In this document: piece after piece, positions 41,698 to 52,460 of the stretch
Layout: the number at the start of each line of letters is the position of its first letter
Position numbering within the stretch: the first letter of the stretch is position 1
NCBI GenBank assembly: GCA_016858145.1
Contig: JAEHOE010000004.1
Coordinates: 248,001-312,000, forward strand
Length of the DNA: 64,000 nucleotides
From: Edaphochlamys debaryana
Lineage: Eukaryota; Chlorophyta; Chlorophyceae; Chlamydomonadales
Reading direction: 5' to 3'
The notes under the pieces: generated by a model
The model's input: the letters and a program-made list of their open reading frames with translations, nothing else
What the model was told of the DNA's origin: nothing
Databases searched by the model: none
Program-made: the position numbers and the translations under genes

Positions 41698-43317
41698 TCA
41701 CTGCTCCAGCCCCTCCGGCGCCACAGTCGCCAGCACGCTCCCGCCCTCACCGCCCAGCCGCCACAGCGCCACGACCTGCCCGTCCTCCAGCCCGCCCAGC
41801 GCCTTGGCTAGCTTGGCTGCCCCCGTCAGCTTGCAGCCGCTGCCTTGCGGAAGGTTGAGCTTGGCGCTGAGAGCCACGTCGCCGCTGGCATCCGCCGCAC
41901 CAGGGCCTCCCGGCCGAGCCAACAGAGAGACCGTGTAGCGGCCCTGCAGGCCGGGAGGGCTGTCGGGGGAGCCGAGGAAGGCCGTGCGGAGGACGGTTGG
42001 GCCCACCAGGTAGAGCCGGACGCCCTGCCTGACGACGCGAAGGGTGCCGATCAGGGCCCCGGGCCCGGCGGCGGAGGTTGGAGCTGAGCCCGGCGCGCTG
42101 CCGGCAGCAACACTGCTGCCTGCGCTGACGGACGGTTGAAGGGGGAGCGGGAGCGGCAGGGGCGGGGCCCCGTGGGACCTGCCCGGGCCCTGCGGCCGCG
42201 CCACCGCGGCGCGCTGCCTTGCTGGCACCAGGGCCTCGCCGCCCCTCCTCACACGCCCTCTGCTGGCGCCCTCCGGCATCTCCACAGCAGCGCGCAGCGC
42301 CACCCTCCCGTCCCCAAGCCGCACCAGCTCCGCCCTCTGCCCGTGCGCCAGGCCCAGGCTGCGGACCAGGGACCGCACCGCCGTCACCCTCGTGGCCCGG
42401 GCGCTGGCGTACAGGGTGACGCGGTGGGGCCACAGCTGCTGCGAGCCGCCCTCGACGCACCGGGCCCAGACCTCGGCCTCGAGCGCTGGGCCCGGCCGGG
42501 CCTGGGCCTGGGCCTGGGCCAGCAGGTCCTGAAAGACCGCGCGGATGACGGGCGCCCCCTGAAAGTACGTGTTGGTGAAGCCGTCGTCATACAGGCTGAC
42601 TAACCCCAGGATATGCTGCTCTCGGTCGTCGCTTGGCGGGGCGGGGCTTGGGGAAGGAAGGAAGGGCCCGGGGGCCTGCGGACCAGCCCCGGCCCCAAGC
42701 TCCGCCGGGTGGACCTCCACGCGGCCAGCGGACCCCCGCCGTACGACCAGCCGGGCCCCGGGCTGCAGGCCGCCCAGGGCCCGGAGGAGGGAGGGGTCCG
42801 CGTCCAGGGCGAAGCGGCCCTGCCACCCCCGAATCTGGATCCGAAACAGGCTGGACTGGACTCCGGGTTCGCCCGACCCGGCCCAGACTTGGGCCAGCGC
42901 TGTGCCGCCCGCCCTCAGGGCCTCACAGGAGCTGGGGAAGGCCGCATCGAGGGCTAAGGAGCCCTCCAGGACCGTCCCCTCCTCGCTCAGGATCAAGGTG
43001 CCAAAGAATGGGTGGCCGAAAGGGCTAGAGGGGAAGTGGCCTGAGGTTGCGGCTGTCGCGACGGAGCGAGGGCTGCTGGCCCACTGGGCGCTGGAGGTGC
43101 CCCCAACCGGTCGTGTCAGGAGGCTGCCGGCCAGGGGCACCTGGCCAAGCGTCGATTCGCCTCCGCGAGACAGCCGCGAACGAGTGTCAAGACTGCTGCT
43201 ACTGAGAGCGCCGGTAGCGACGGGCGACTGCGCAGCGACGCGCGACGAGCCAGCGTGGATGCCGCGAGCGCATGGTCGCGGCCGCGAAGTCGGGCCGCTG
43301 CGAGCCAAGCTCTGCAT
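41698..43317 (-). CDS. Three-repeat B3/AbrB-like protein, intronless, predicted organelle-targeted (member 4)
   Basis: A 539-residue single frame. The leader (MQSLARSGPTSRPRPCARG...) is Arg/Ser-rich and transit-like. Repeats lie at about 102-202, 237-342 and 422-539. Motifs are ALDAAFPSS and LGGLQPGARLVVRR in repeat 1, VIRAVFQ and SLGLAHGQRAELVRLGDGR in repeat 2, and VLRTAFLGS, GSGCKLTGAAKL and VVALWRLGGE in repeat 3. It is the outermost member of the array and is divergent from the arogenate dehydratase gene, with which it may share a promoter region. Its function is unknown, as for its relatives. Confidence 0.7.
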   Translation of the reverse strand: MQSLARSGPTSRPRPCARGIHAGSSRVAAQSPVATGALSSSSLDTRSRLSRGGESTLGQVPLAGSLLTRPVGGTSSAQWASSPRSVATAATSGHFPSSPFGHPFFGTLILSEEGTVLEGSLALDAAFPSSCEALRAGGTALAQVWAGSGEPGVQSSLFRIQIRGWQGRFALDADPSLLRALGGLQPGARLVVRRGSAGRVEVHPAELGAGAGPQAPGPFLPSPSPAPPSDDREQHILGLVSLYDDGFTNTYFQGAPVIRAVFQDLLAQAQAQARPGPALEAEVWARCVEGGSQQLWPHRVTLYASARATRVTAVRSLVRSLGLAHGQRAELVRLGDGRVALRAAVEMPEGASRGRVRRGGEALVPARQRAAVARPQGPGRSHGAPPLPLPLPLQPSVSAGSSVAAGSAPGSAPTSAAGPGALIGTLRVVRQGVRLYLVGPTVLRTAFLGSPDSPPGLQGRYTVSLLARPGGPGAADASGDVALSAKLNLPQGSGCKLTGAAKLAKALGGLEDGQVVALWRLGGEGGSVLATVAPEGLEQ

Positions 43318-44081
43318 GATCTATTTTGGCTGCGGCGTACTGCCGTAAGCTATGTGTCTATGGCACGGCAAGAGGGAGGTAACAACGAGCAAGCAGCAGG
43401 CTGGGAAGCTCAAAGGTCGTGTCAAAAGCTTCCGCCCAGGCAGCCACACTGCTGCTGTGCCCGGACACACACCCAAAGCGGAAAAAGGTGGCATACAGGC
43501 GCTGGCACTGTGCTGCTCAGCGGAGGCGCGGGAGGCACGAACCCGTGCACGAACCCAGGCGGGCCCTCTGACACCATCCTTGGCCCGGGCAGACCCCCGC
43601 ACCCTCACACCGTCGGGGACCCACCGCACCGATGCTTCCACGCTCATTGATCCACCTCCAGGCCTCAGTCCTTGGTACTTCCTCTGCTGCCACGGCAACC
43701 GGACGGTGCCTCCAATGACTCTCTAAAGGTCTCCGAAAGTGGTGTTCCGGTCCCACTGTGTCCTTCGAGCAAAAGCGATGCGTGATTCCTAGCCTGGGGC
43801 CTCAGGAAGTGGTGTTGCTTGACCGCGATGTCGCGCCCATCCGTTCGTCGCGGCGTGTTAGTTTCAGGGCTCGTGTAAAGCTCAATTGGGCTGATCACTT
43901 GGTGATGAGGCTATCGCACAGCACGGCTTTACCAGAGGAGCGCACAGAAACGGCCCGGGCCGTACCTGGATTCAGCTTGCATCTCGCCAGCTCGCGAGTC
44001 GACGATGCACGCCCGTGTAACCCACCTCCCCAGCGAGCAGACACCTAGCTCGTGGCTTTATATGACCCAGGATCAGCCAAA
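43318..44081. other. Divergent promoter region between three-repeat member 4 and the dehydratase gene
   Basis: A 764-base spacer between two divergent starts. It holds the family element variant at 43415-43425. Open frames here (for example 43352-43726) have no domain and are treated as chance. Confidence 0.5.
43415..43425 (-). promoter_or_regulatory. Shared upstream element variant, member 4
   Basis: AGGTCGTGTCA lies 98 bases upstream of the ATG at 43317. It is preceded by agctcaa, as is the copy-A element at 20814, which supports common descent. Confidence 0.4.
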
Positions 44082-47000
44082 ATGCAGCGCACACTAGGCC
44101 TGCAGTCCAAGCCCTGCACGGCTCGGCCTCTGCGAGCTGGCCGTGCGACTCACACGCCAGTTCTAGCGTCTAGGATTGCCGAGCCTCCTCACGCGGTTGC
44201 GGTAAGCCCGCTGATGGAGCCCGCGTCGGCGGCTCGCGCTGGGGACGCCACGCCCTCCTCGTCGACCATGTTTGGCGGGGCGTCATCAGGCGTCGTGGAT
44301 CACCGTCTCGTAGCGTCTATGGGCGGTCCGAGCGGGGTGCTGACTTCAACGATTATCGCCAAGGCGGCCAACAAGTCGATGGACGAGGTGCGCCCCGACA
44401 CGTAGAGTCCGGCGGGCTCGTGTGGGGATTATCTCGAGCCAATTTGGGTCGGGGAGGTGTCGCGAAGCGAAGGCCCGCGCGAGACCGAGGGACGGGGACG
44501 GGGGCTGGTCGGGGCGGTACGTGTCGGGGGCTGCCCTTCTGCCGTGCGGTCTGTTTCCTGCACAGCCCTCTCTAGCCACCCTCGCCATCTGCCAGGCTTC
44601 ATCAACCCTCCACCAGCCCCCGCCTGCTGGCAGGGCCACGGAAACGCGGGTCCCGCAACCCGCCCCGCCCCGCCCCAGGGCCCAGGGCCCGCGTACCCCG
44701 TTCCACAACCCCACTACCGCCTCCCCCCCAACCCGCCTCCCCTCCACCCCCCCTTCCCACCCCTCCCCCCCTACCCCAGCTCTCCAACCCCGCCTACTCT
44801 GCCGCCAAGGTGGCCTACCAGGGCGTGCCGGGCGCCTACAGCGAGGTGGCCGCCCGCAAGTCCTGTCCCGACTTCGACCCGCTGCCCTGCGACCAGTTCG
44901 AGGTGGCCTTCCAGGTGGGGGTGGGGGTGGTGGGGGGGGTGGAGCGGGGGGAGGGAAGAGGGGGAGAGGGGGAGGGGGCCTTCTCCTTTCGGCGCGCTCA
45001 CGCAAACGGGTCCTTCGGGGAGGCCGTAACGGTGTGCTCGGTTGGCAGCGGGTGATGAGGGGGTGCTGGCGGGGGTGTGCGGGCTCCCGGGGATCCCGGC
45101 GAGAGGCGTCAGCTGTGGGGGGATGCCCCCAAGCCACCCCCACTAACCCGATCCCCGCCCTGCCCAGGCCCTGAGCCAGTGGATGTCGGAGCGCGCCGTA
45201 CTGCCCATCGAGAACTCCCTTGGCGGATCCATCCATGCCGTGTACGACCTGCTGATCCGGTACCGCCTGCACATCATCGGTACGGCAGTACGGCGGGGCG
45301 TCGTGGGGCAGGATGGAGGAGGGGAGGCGGGCACAAGCGCGGTGTATCGTGCGCTGACTCGTGTCAGGCCGCAGAGGGGCCAGGCAGAGGGGGCAGGGGC
45401 TGACGTTCCCTTCCTCCCTCCCCCCTCCGTCGTCCTCCCTCCCCCTTCCTCCCTCCCCTGACAGGGGAGGTGTCCCTCCAGATCAACCACTGCCTGGTGG
45501 CCCTCCCCGGCACCGCCAAGGGGGACCTCAAGCGGGTCATGAGCCACCCGCAGGTGGGGGAAGGGAAGGGAAGGGAAGGGGGAGGGGGGGTAGATCAGGG
45601 AGGGGCGAAGCGAGGGGCATGCCGCGAGCTGGGAAAGCGCAGCGGGGCAAAGGGGGAAAAGGGGACCTAGTGCGAAGCCATGAAGACACTCTTCGCCTTC
45701 AGGTCGGACGGAACGCGGAAGCAAAGACGAGGGCCGGGACCTCCCAAGCAGCTCATGCACCCTCCCTCCCGCTCGCCCGGTCCCTCTGGGCTCAGCTCAA
45801 ACTCTTTGAACTCAAGATGCCAGAACTCGCTCCAGAAATACTATTTTCCCGGCCTCAGCTCCCTTCCCGCACGCAACCCCGCTCAACTACAAACACCGCC
45901 CTCCTCTCCCCCCCCCCAAAGGCCCTGGCCCAGTGCGACGGCTACCTCCGGCGCATGGGCGTAGTGAAGGAGGCGGTGGACGACACGGCGGGGGCAGCGC
46001 AGATCGTGGCGCGGCAGGGGCTGCAGGTGGGGACTGGGAAGGCGTGGGGAGGGGTATAAGGGTAAGAGGGGCTGCCTCGAGGGGAACGCTCCGGCGCTGG
46101 GGGCAAGGGGGGAAGTCTCGGTGTTGCGGGCGAGGGCGAGGGCGTGGGACCCCAGCCCAGGCGCAGCTGCTGCACCGTGGCATGGCGAGACTTGCGGGAG
46201 GGGGCGGCAGGGGGACCCTGAGCTCTGACGCTTGGAGCCCTTGCGTGGTGGCTCCCGCTCCCGCTGGTGGCTCGCCCCACGCTCGCTGTCCGGTATGGAG
46301 GGAAAGGGCGCCTGGCTGTCGTTGAACCCATCGCCGTCTGTCGCATGCAGCCTGCGCCAAGTCCCCGCAACGCGACCTAAACTTACTTGGCCTCCCTCCC
46401 ATCCCCCCCCATCCTCACCCCAAAGGGCGTGGGTGCCATCTGCTCCAGGCGCGCGGCGGAGCTGTACGGCCTGGACGTACTGGAGGAGGGGATCCAGGTG
46501 GGGTCGGGATGGAGACGGGTGGATCTGGATCCTTCCTGAGGGGATCCAGGTGGGGGTGGAATGGAGACGGATGGCTCTGGAACTTCCCGGAGGGGATTCA
46601 GGTGGGGGGCAGGCAAGGGTGGATGGGAGAGGAGGGGAGGGGAGAGGGTAGTTCGGGACGGGTTGCCTGGATGTCCTGGAAGGGGGCGATCAGGGCGGGG
46701 GATCAGGACGGAGAGCGGCGAGCCGGGGGGGGGGGGGGAGGGAAAGCAAAAGGTTGCGGGGCGAGGCTGGGAGGCGGCGTTTAGGCGGGGTCGACTGCAG
46801 GCCGCGATAGGGCGCGAGCGGGGGAGCGGGGGGATGGGGGTACTTGCGCTGGATGGCATGCTGAGGTTGAGCTCTGTACCTAGGGTCAGCCACGGTAGGC
46901 CCCGAGAGCCGTGGGCGGAAGCGTCCGGCAGCCTTCAACTCTTGCCCCTCCCCCTCCCCTCCCCCCCCTCAGGACGTCAAGGACAACATCACTCGCTTCA

Positions 47001-48266
47001 TCGTGCTGTCCAGGTGGGGGGCAGGGAGGGGGGGAGGGGAGAGGGGCTGCTGAGGGCTACGCATGGGCACGCGCTGAAGCGGGGGGCGAGAAGGGAGGGC
47101 AGGGCGCAAGGCGTCATCACCTGGCCCAGCTCAGGCCGAAGGACGGAGCGCTCAATATGCTGTCCTGATCTCCCTCCCCTCCTCCTGCCCCCTCAACCCT
47201 CCCCCCCCCCTGCCCCCTGACAGGGACCCCCTGGTGACGTCAGAGTCCGACACCCGCAACTACAAGACCTCGATCGTCTTCTCTCTGCAGCCCGGCCCTG
47301 GGCAGCTGTTCAAGGCGCTGTCGGTGTTTGCGCTGCGGGACATTGACCTGGCCAAGGTGGGGGGGGGAGGGAGAGGGGGTTGGAGAGGGGGGGGTGGAGA
47401 GGGAAGGGAAGGGGGGAGGGGCAGAGGGGGGAGGAAGGGGTTCAGGGCTGCGGGACATGGGCCTGATCAATTCTCGACCTTTCATGGCCCTTCATTCACC
47501 AACCGAACCCCCCCTCCCCTTCCTCCCCCCCCCCCAGGTGGAGTCTCGGCCCATGCGCACGAACCCCATCGTACAGATCCCCACCACGGTGAGGGGGGGG
47601 CCAAGGGCAGGGGAGGTGGAAACGGGGGGGACGGAGGAGAGGGCTGGCGGTGCAGATCCCACGAGGGGGAGACGATGAAGCGGTGGCGCGGCAGGGAGGC
47701 CGAGGGAGGCTGCGTGCAGCGTCTAGGAACAGGCTCAAAGGCAGCAGCGGGCCTGGGCCGGTTGCAGCGTCTCTACGAGGCCCCCTCCCTCTCCCCCCCT
47801 CCTCCCCTCTCCCCCCCAAACCAGGACGGCGCGGGCGTGTCCCGCCAGAACTTCAACTACCTCTTCTACGTGGACTTCATCGGCTCGCTCATGGAGGTCA
47901 AGTGCCAGAACGCGCTGAGGCACTTGCAGGTGGGGGGGTGGTGCTAGGGCGGGTGGGTGGCTCGGAGGGTTTGTTGGGGGGCGTGGGGGTGGAAGAGGGG
48001 GCTCGGGAGGTTGGGGTGCTAGGGGAGGGAGGGGAACGGGGGGCTTAAGGTCGTGCACGGCGGTCCCCGCGCGCCGTGCAGGTGCTGCCAGAGCCTGCCC
48101 GCTGGCGTCGTGGTTGCTTGACCTCGCCTCTTCTCGCCCCCCCCCCCTTGGGTCCTGACAGGAGACCGCACCCTTCCTCCGCGTGCTGGGGTCCTACCCC
48201 ATGGACATGGAGCTGGGGACCATCTCGTCGGACGATCACGGCCTGCAGGCGATGGGCGACAACTGA
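44082..48266 (+). CDS. ADT: Arogenate/prephenate dehydratase with ACT domain, plastid-targeted
   Basis: This enzyme makes phenylalanine by dehydrating and decarboxylating arogenate (or prephenate to phenylpyruvate), normally in the plastid stroma. Exons are 44082-44387, 44780-44914, 45168-45279, 45465-45553, 45922-46026, 46426-46497, 46973-47013, 47224-47356, 47538-47588, 47825-47929 and 48162-48266: 1,254 nt, 417 residues. Residues 1 to about 100 form a Ser/Ala/Arg-rich transit peptide. The catalytic domain begins [12 protein letters not shown] and includes [17 protein letters not shown] and the hallmark N-I-TRF motif. The C-terminal ACT regulatory domain has GPGQLFKAL and the ESRP phenylalanine-binding motif (VESRPMRTN), so feedback control by phenylalanine is likely. 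All key motifs are present. Arogenate and prephenate preference cannot be told apart here. Introns are strongly G-rich at the 5' end and C-rich at the 3' end. Confidence 0.93.
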
Positions 48267-48419
48267 GATCTGGATCTGAATCCGATCGGATCTGGGTCCA
48301 GCACCCAACCGGCGAGCGGCAGCTGCGCTTGAGCGGCGGTTGGGGCCCATGGCGGCGGTTGGAGCGGCGAGCGGCCGGAGCGCTATCGGCGGCGGAGCCG
48401 CGGCTGGAGTGCGCCGCCG

Positions 48420-48530
48420 GGCCGGGCCGGACCGAACCGGACCGGACCGGACGGACTGGACTGGACTGGACGGGACTGGACCGGACGGGACGGGACCGGA
48501 CGGGACGGGACGGGACCGGACTGGGGAGCG
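48420..48530. repeat. GGACY/GGGAC pentamer-type simple repeat
   Basis: A run of ggacc, ggact and gggac pentamers (for example ggaccggaccggacggactg) about 155 bases after the dehydratase stop, probably within its 3' untranslated region. Confidence 0.75.
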
Positions 48531-48777
48531 GAAGGGCCGACACGGCGGGCGGGCAGGTGGACAGTCAGACCGTTCGTGGGCGAGGCGGGCGGGGCGTTGT
48601 GCGGCGCGTGTGGTGAGTCGGGCATGGGTAGGTGGGAGTATGGGAGAGGGATCCCGCGGGCTTTGGCGGGGTGCTGGGGCCCGCGCGTGCGCTGCAGTCG
48701 TGTCGAGGCGACGGAGTTGTGCGCTGGCGGAGGATTGGGGTTCCTACGGAGGCCCAGGGCTGTGTTGTACCCTAGCG

Positions 48778-48782
48778 TGTAA
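48778..48782 (+). terminator. Candidate TGTAA poly(A) signal of the dehydratase gene
   Basis: TGTAA occurs 512 bases after the stop codon, a plausible 3'UTR length for a volvocine gene. The call rests on the pentamer alone. Confidence 0.35.
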
Positions 48783-49182
48783 TGGGGCGGCGGTGAGGGG
48801 CAAAGGGAAGCAGGAGGGGCAGCATCCCTCCTGCTGCTGACAGGGGATCGGACGCGGGCGGCAGGGGCCAAGCCGCTCACGTGGGGAGGATGGGCAGGCA
48901 GGCAAGGATGAGCTGCTGCTGAAAGGGGGCAGCAGTGGCTGTAGGCTGGGACTTTCGGAGGCGCACGCACGCCTCAGGGCGGCTGGGCTTTGGCCCGAGG
49001 TTGAAGACAGGCAGGCGACTAGGGAGGCGACGGCCCCCGACTGGTCTAGGCATGGCATGGAGCCGGCAGGCCGCGACCTGTGTAAGGTGGCTCCTGCTAA
49101 TCCTCTTGTCCTCTGTGTCCCGATGAACCTGGCATCAACCTTGTACTCTCACCGCTGTCACCAGCTGAGTCGCAGCACCGCA

Positions 49183-52100
49183 ATGCAGGCCTGCAGGCGG
49201 CCCGGACAGCCGCGCGGCGAGCGCCGCACAGCCGCGTTTCGGGGCGGCGCCGCGCCGCCGGGCCCCGGCGCCGCCTTCGCCCCCCCGCGCTCCTCGCGCT
49301 CTCTGGGCCCTGCTGAGGCTCGGTGGGGCTCCGCGAGGGCTGCGGCCGGCGCGCCCGAGGGCGGCTGCGGCCCGGCCGAGCCGCCATCGCAGCCGCAGCA
49401 GCCCGGCCGCGAGGAGGCCCTGCGCGAGTCGGCCTCGGCAGCTGCTTCCCCCTCCTCTGGCGCTACGGTAGGGTTCTGGACGTGAGCTGGGCTGCGGCCT
49501 GGCTGGTCGTCAGGCGGGCCTCAAGCACCCCGTTCATTGCGCACTCGTCCCGGACTCCCGCACAGGCCTCCAGCGCCGTCTCAGCGGCAGCGACCGGGAA
49601 GCCCAACGAAACCCCGCCGCCCCCCTCTCGCCCCCCCTCGCCCCCTCCCCCCGCCCCTGCCTCCCGGGAGGCCCTGGTGAGGGTGCTGCGGGAGGCACTG
49701 GAGCCCGCACTGAGGGAGCAGACGGCGGTGAGTCCGGGCCCTGAGGGTGCGGGGGCCAGGCAGGGTGACGGGACAGAGCGGGTGCCTCGTGTGCATGCCA
49801 TGGCTTTGACGCTCTAGCACGACGGTCCAGCACAACTTTGCTCCCCCCACTAGCTTGCCCTGCACCCCTGTTCGTATCCATGCTCCCATACCCCCACACC
49901 CGCATCGCCTCTTTGCATGCAGGCCACAGCGGCGGCGGTGGAGGCGGCGCTGGGCCCCCTCGTTCAGGAGCTGCGGGCGGCGGTGGCCGAGGTGGGGCAA
50001 CCGGGGACCGGACGCATCAGGGCCGCCTGATGGTACTTGGCCCCCTCAACCGTGCATCGTCCGTTCGTGCCTTTCCGCCGTTGGCCCTTCTCCCTAACAG
50101 GAAAAGATCCCTCACTCGCCCCCCCTGCTAGCGAACCCCCTTGCGCACGCCTGCGGGTATGCCTGCACCTCCCCCCCTCCCAGATGTCGTACAGAGGCTC
50201 AGATGCGGCGCCATCCGGCGGCGGCGCGGCGGCGGCCCAGCCGGCGGCGGCCGAGGCGGCGGCGGTGTCAGAGGCGGCGGTGGCGGTCGAGGCCCCAGGT
50301 GCCGACCCCCAGCTGCAGCCGCGGCCTGCCTGGCCCACGGCGGAGGTGGTGGCGGCGGCGGTGCGGACCCTGTGGGAGGCGGGGGGCGAGCTGGTGCGAG
50401 AGGCTGGGGCGGAGGGTGGTGTGGGTGGGGGGAGAAAGGCTGGCGGTGGGGGAACATTGTATGGGGCCGAGCCTTAGCGGAGCCTGTTTCCAGCGCCCTG
50501 CGGCAGTGAGCGAGGCGTTACGGGAAACCCAGCCATGCCGCCTTCCTGTCCCCTGCCTGCCTCACTTGCAGAGGGAGGATCCATACGAGAGCGGCGACCC
50601 GTACGACACCCTCGATGACGGCGGGCTGTACGGCCGCGCCCGCCGCGCGGACGCCGTCATGCTGCCCGACGTCGTACGGCACAGGTACGGCACACCGACC
50701 TACGGCGAGGGCGCCGGCGGCAGGTGCGCTCTTGCAAAACCTGCTCCCTTCCCCCACAACTTCCGCACATAGTTTGGCCCTGGGAGCGCTGTCTCTCCTG
50801 CCCCGTCATCCTGTGCTGTCCCTCTTTGCCCCCGTGTCTACCGATAGCAGCGGGTTCTCCTCTCCCCCGTCATCCTCCACGCTCGTCCCAGCTCCTCCCC
50901 CACCCCTCCCTGCCTGTCCTCCCAGGCTCGCCGGCAGCGACGGCGGCCCCGGCAGCGGCGAGCTCCACGGCCCCGGCGGCGGGGGCCCCCACGGGCCCGG
51001 CGGCGGGGCCCCACTGGGCCTGCTGCAGGCCGAGGTGCTGCGGTTGCAGCTGGGCGCTGCGGAGAGGGCCCGCGGGCGGCTGCGGGAGGAGGCGGAGGCA
51101 CTGCGGGGGCAGCTGGCGGCGGCGGCGGCGGCCAATGCGGCGCTGAGGGAGCGGGCGGAGCGGGTGCGGGGGTGGTGTTGGGGGGCGGAGGGTCCAATGG
51201 GGGCAGAGGGTGCAAGGGGGAGGGGAACGAAGGGCCTGGCGTGCGGGAATTCGGGCTTCTTGACATGCATATTTACCGAGGGAATACCGGGTCAGGCATC
51301 ATGACATGCCAGAGGCATGCAAGAGCTTCGTGTCGACCACCGCTGGCCCTGCCCTTCCCGTTCAGGTGGAGGCAGCTGCCGCAGCGAGCCCTGTTGTGGG
51401 GGAGACCAAGCGAGGCGGCACCGCGCCCGGCAGGGTATGTACGAGCGCAGGCCCCCTGCCCCTCAAGCCTCCGCCTGCCCCTCGCAATCCGTCGTTCTGC
51501 TAGCGCGCTGAGATCAGGCTTCCAGGCTTGCGCCCCGTGCCCCGTACCGTGCCTCGACCTCTCGCCTCCTTCCCAACCCTCCTCCCCCTCCCCACCCCCC
51601 TCCCCAGCCCGTGACGGCCGTCATGGTCCGGCGGGACATGCGCGTGGTGCGGGGGCCCGACTGGAACCGCGGCCGGGAGGACGGCGGCGCGGGGCAGTTG
51701 GGGCGCATCGTTGAGGCGGGGCTGGACCAGGGGGAGGTGCGTGGGTGGGTGGGGGGGCAGGGGCGAGGGGCGGGGGCGCGGGGGGCGGGAGGGGGCCTTG
51801 GGGTCTAGGGCATGCAGGGGTTGTGGATGCCATGGGGGGGCGCTGCGCGGGTGCGGTGCAAATGGGGTCTTCCGAAAGTGCGGCATGGGATGGGGTGTGC
51901 GGCATGGACTAGGGCGAGGCGGGGCACTGAGGCCAGGCAGGGCGGCGGGTCCAATCTCCTCTGCGTGAAGGGGTTGGGGAGCGAAAGTCGAGTGGACATG
52001 GGAGTGAGGGAGGACCAGGCCGGGGCTTGGGCTCCCCTTGACGCAAGGGCCCCAGCCACTGCTTCCTTGATCGTCCCGCCCTGCCACTGCCCCTGCGCAG

Positions 52101-52460
52101 ATCCGCGTTGGAGTCAAGTGGACCGCCAGCGGTGCCAAGAAGGACCCGGGATACTACCGGGTGGGCGGCGCGGGCAGCGGCAAGTGCGACCTCGCCCTCG
52201 CACCCGAGCAGGACGGCGGCCGAGCGCGCACGCCGGCCCGCCGCTCCCGCACCCCCGCCCGGGGCCTGCCGCCCCCGCCACCGGCGGCCGGGCTGGAGCC
52301 GCTGCAGCAGGGCGGCGGCGGCGGGTCACTGGCGGCGGCGCCGGCGGCGGCGGTGCCTTCGCATGAGACGGTGCAGCAGTGCGACGGGACTGTGGCGGAC
52401 GCGGTGGTGGTGGATGCGGAGGAAGAGGTGTCGGGAGCGGTGGCGCAGCGGGAGGCCTAG
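49183..52460 (+). CDS. Coiled-coil protein with a MIB/HERC2 domain
   Basis: Exons by hand are 49183-49467, 49566-49727, 49923-49991, 50184-50393, 50572-50723, 50926-51163, 51366-51434, 51608-51736 and 52101-52460: 1,674 nt, 557 residues ending in TAG. The N-terminal about 95 residues are Arg/Ala/Pro-rich and may be a transit peptide. A Pro-rich stretch follows, then Ala/Glu/Leu-rich helices (REALVRVLREALEPALRE; LQAEVLRLQLGAAERARGRL) typical of coiled coil. Near residues 400-460 lies a MIB/HERC2-type domain: RVVRGPDWNRGREDGG, GRIVEAG, then VGVKWTASG and YYRVGGAGSGKCDLAL. Such domains bind partner proteins in Mindbomb and HERC2 ubiquitin ligases, but no RING or HECT domain is seen. The tail is Ala-rich and acidic. 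The function is inferred as a binding or adaptor protein. Confidence 0.75.

Larger units (their letters stand above)
48267..49182. other. Intergenic region: 3' end of the dehydratase gene and promoter of the MIB/HERC2 gene
   Basis: A 916-base spacer with a pentamer-type repeat at 48420-48530 and a candidate TGTAA signal at 48778. No gene is supported; the long minus-strand open frames here are repeat-driven. Confidence 0.5.

Noticed and set aside
44346..45272. A 308-codon minus-strand open frame opposite the dehydratase exons
   Set aside because: It is Pro/Arg-rich shadow coding of G-rich introns and conserved dehydratase exons.
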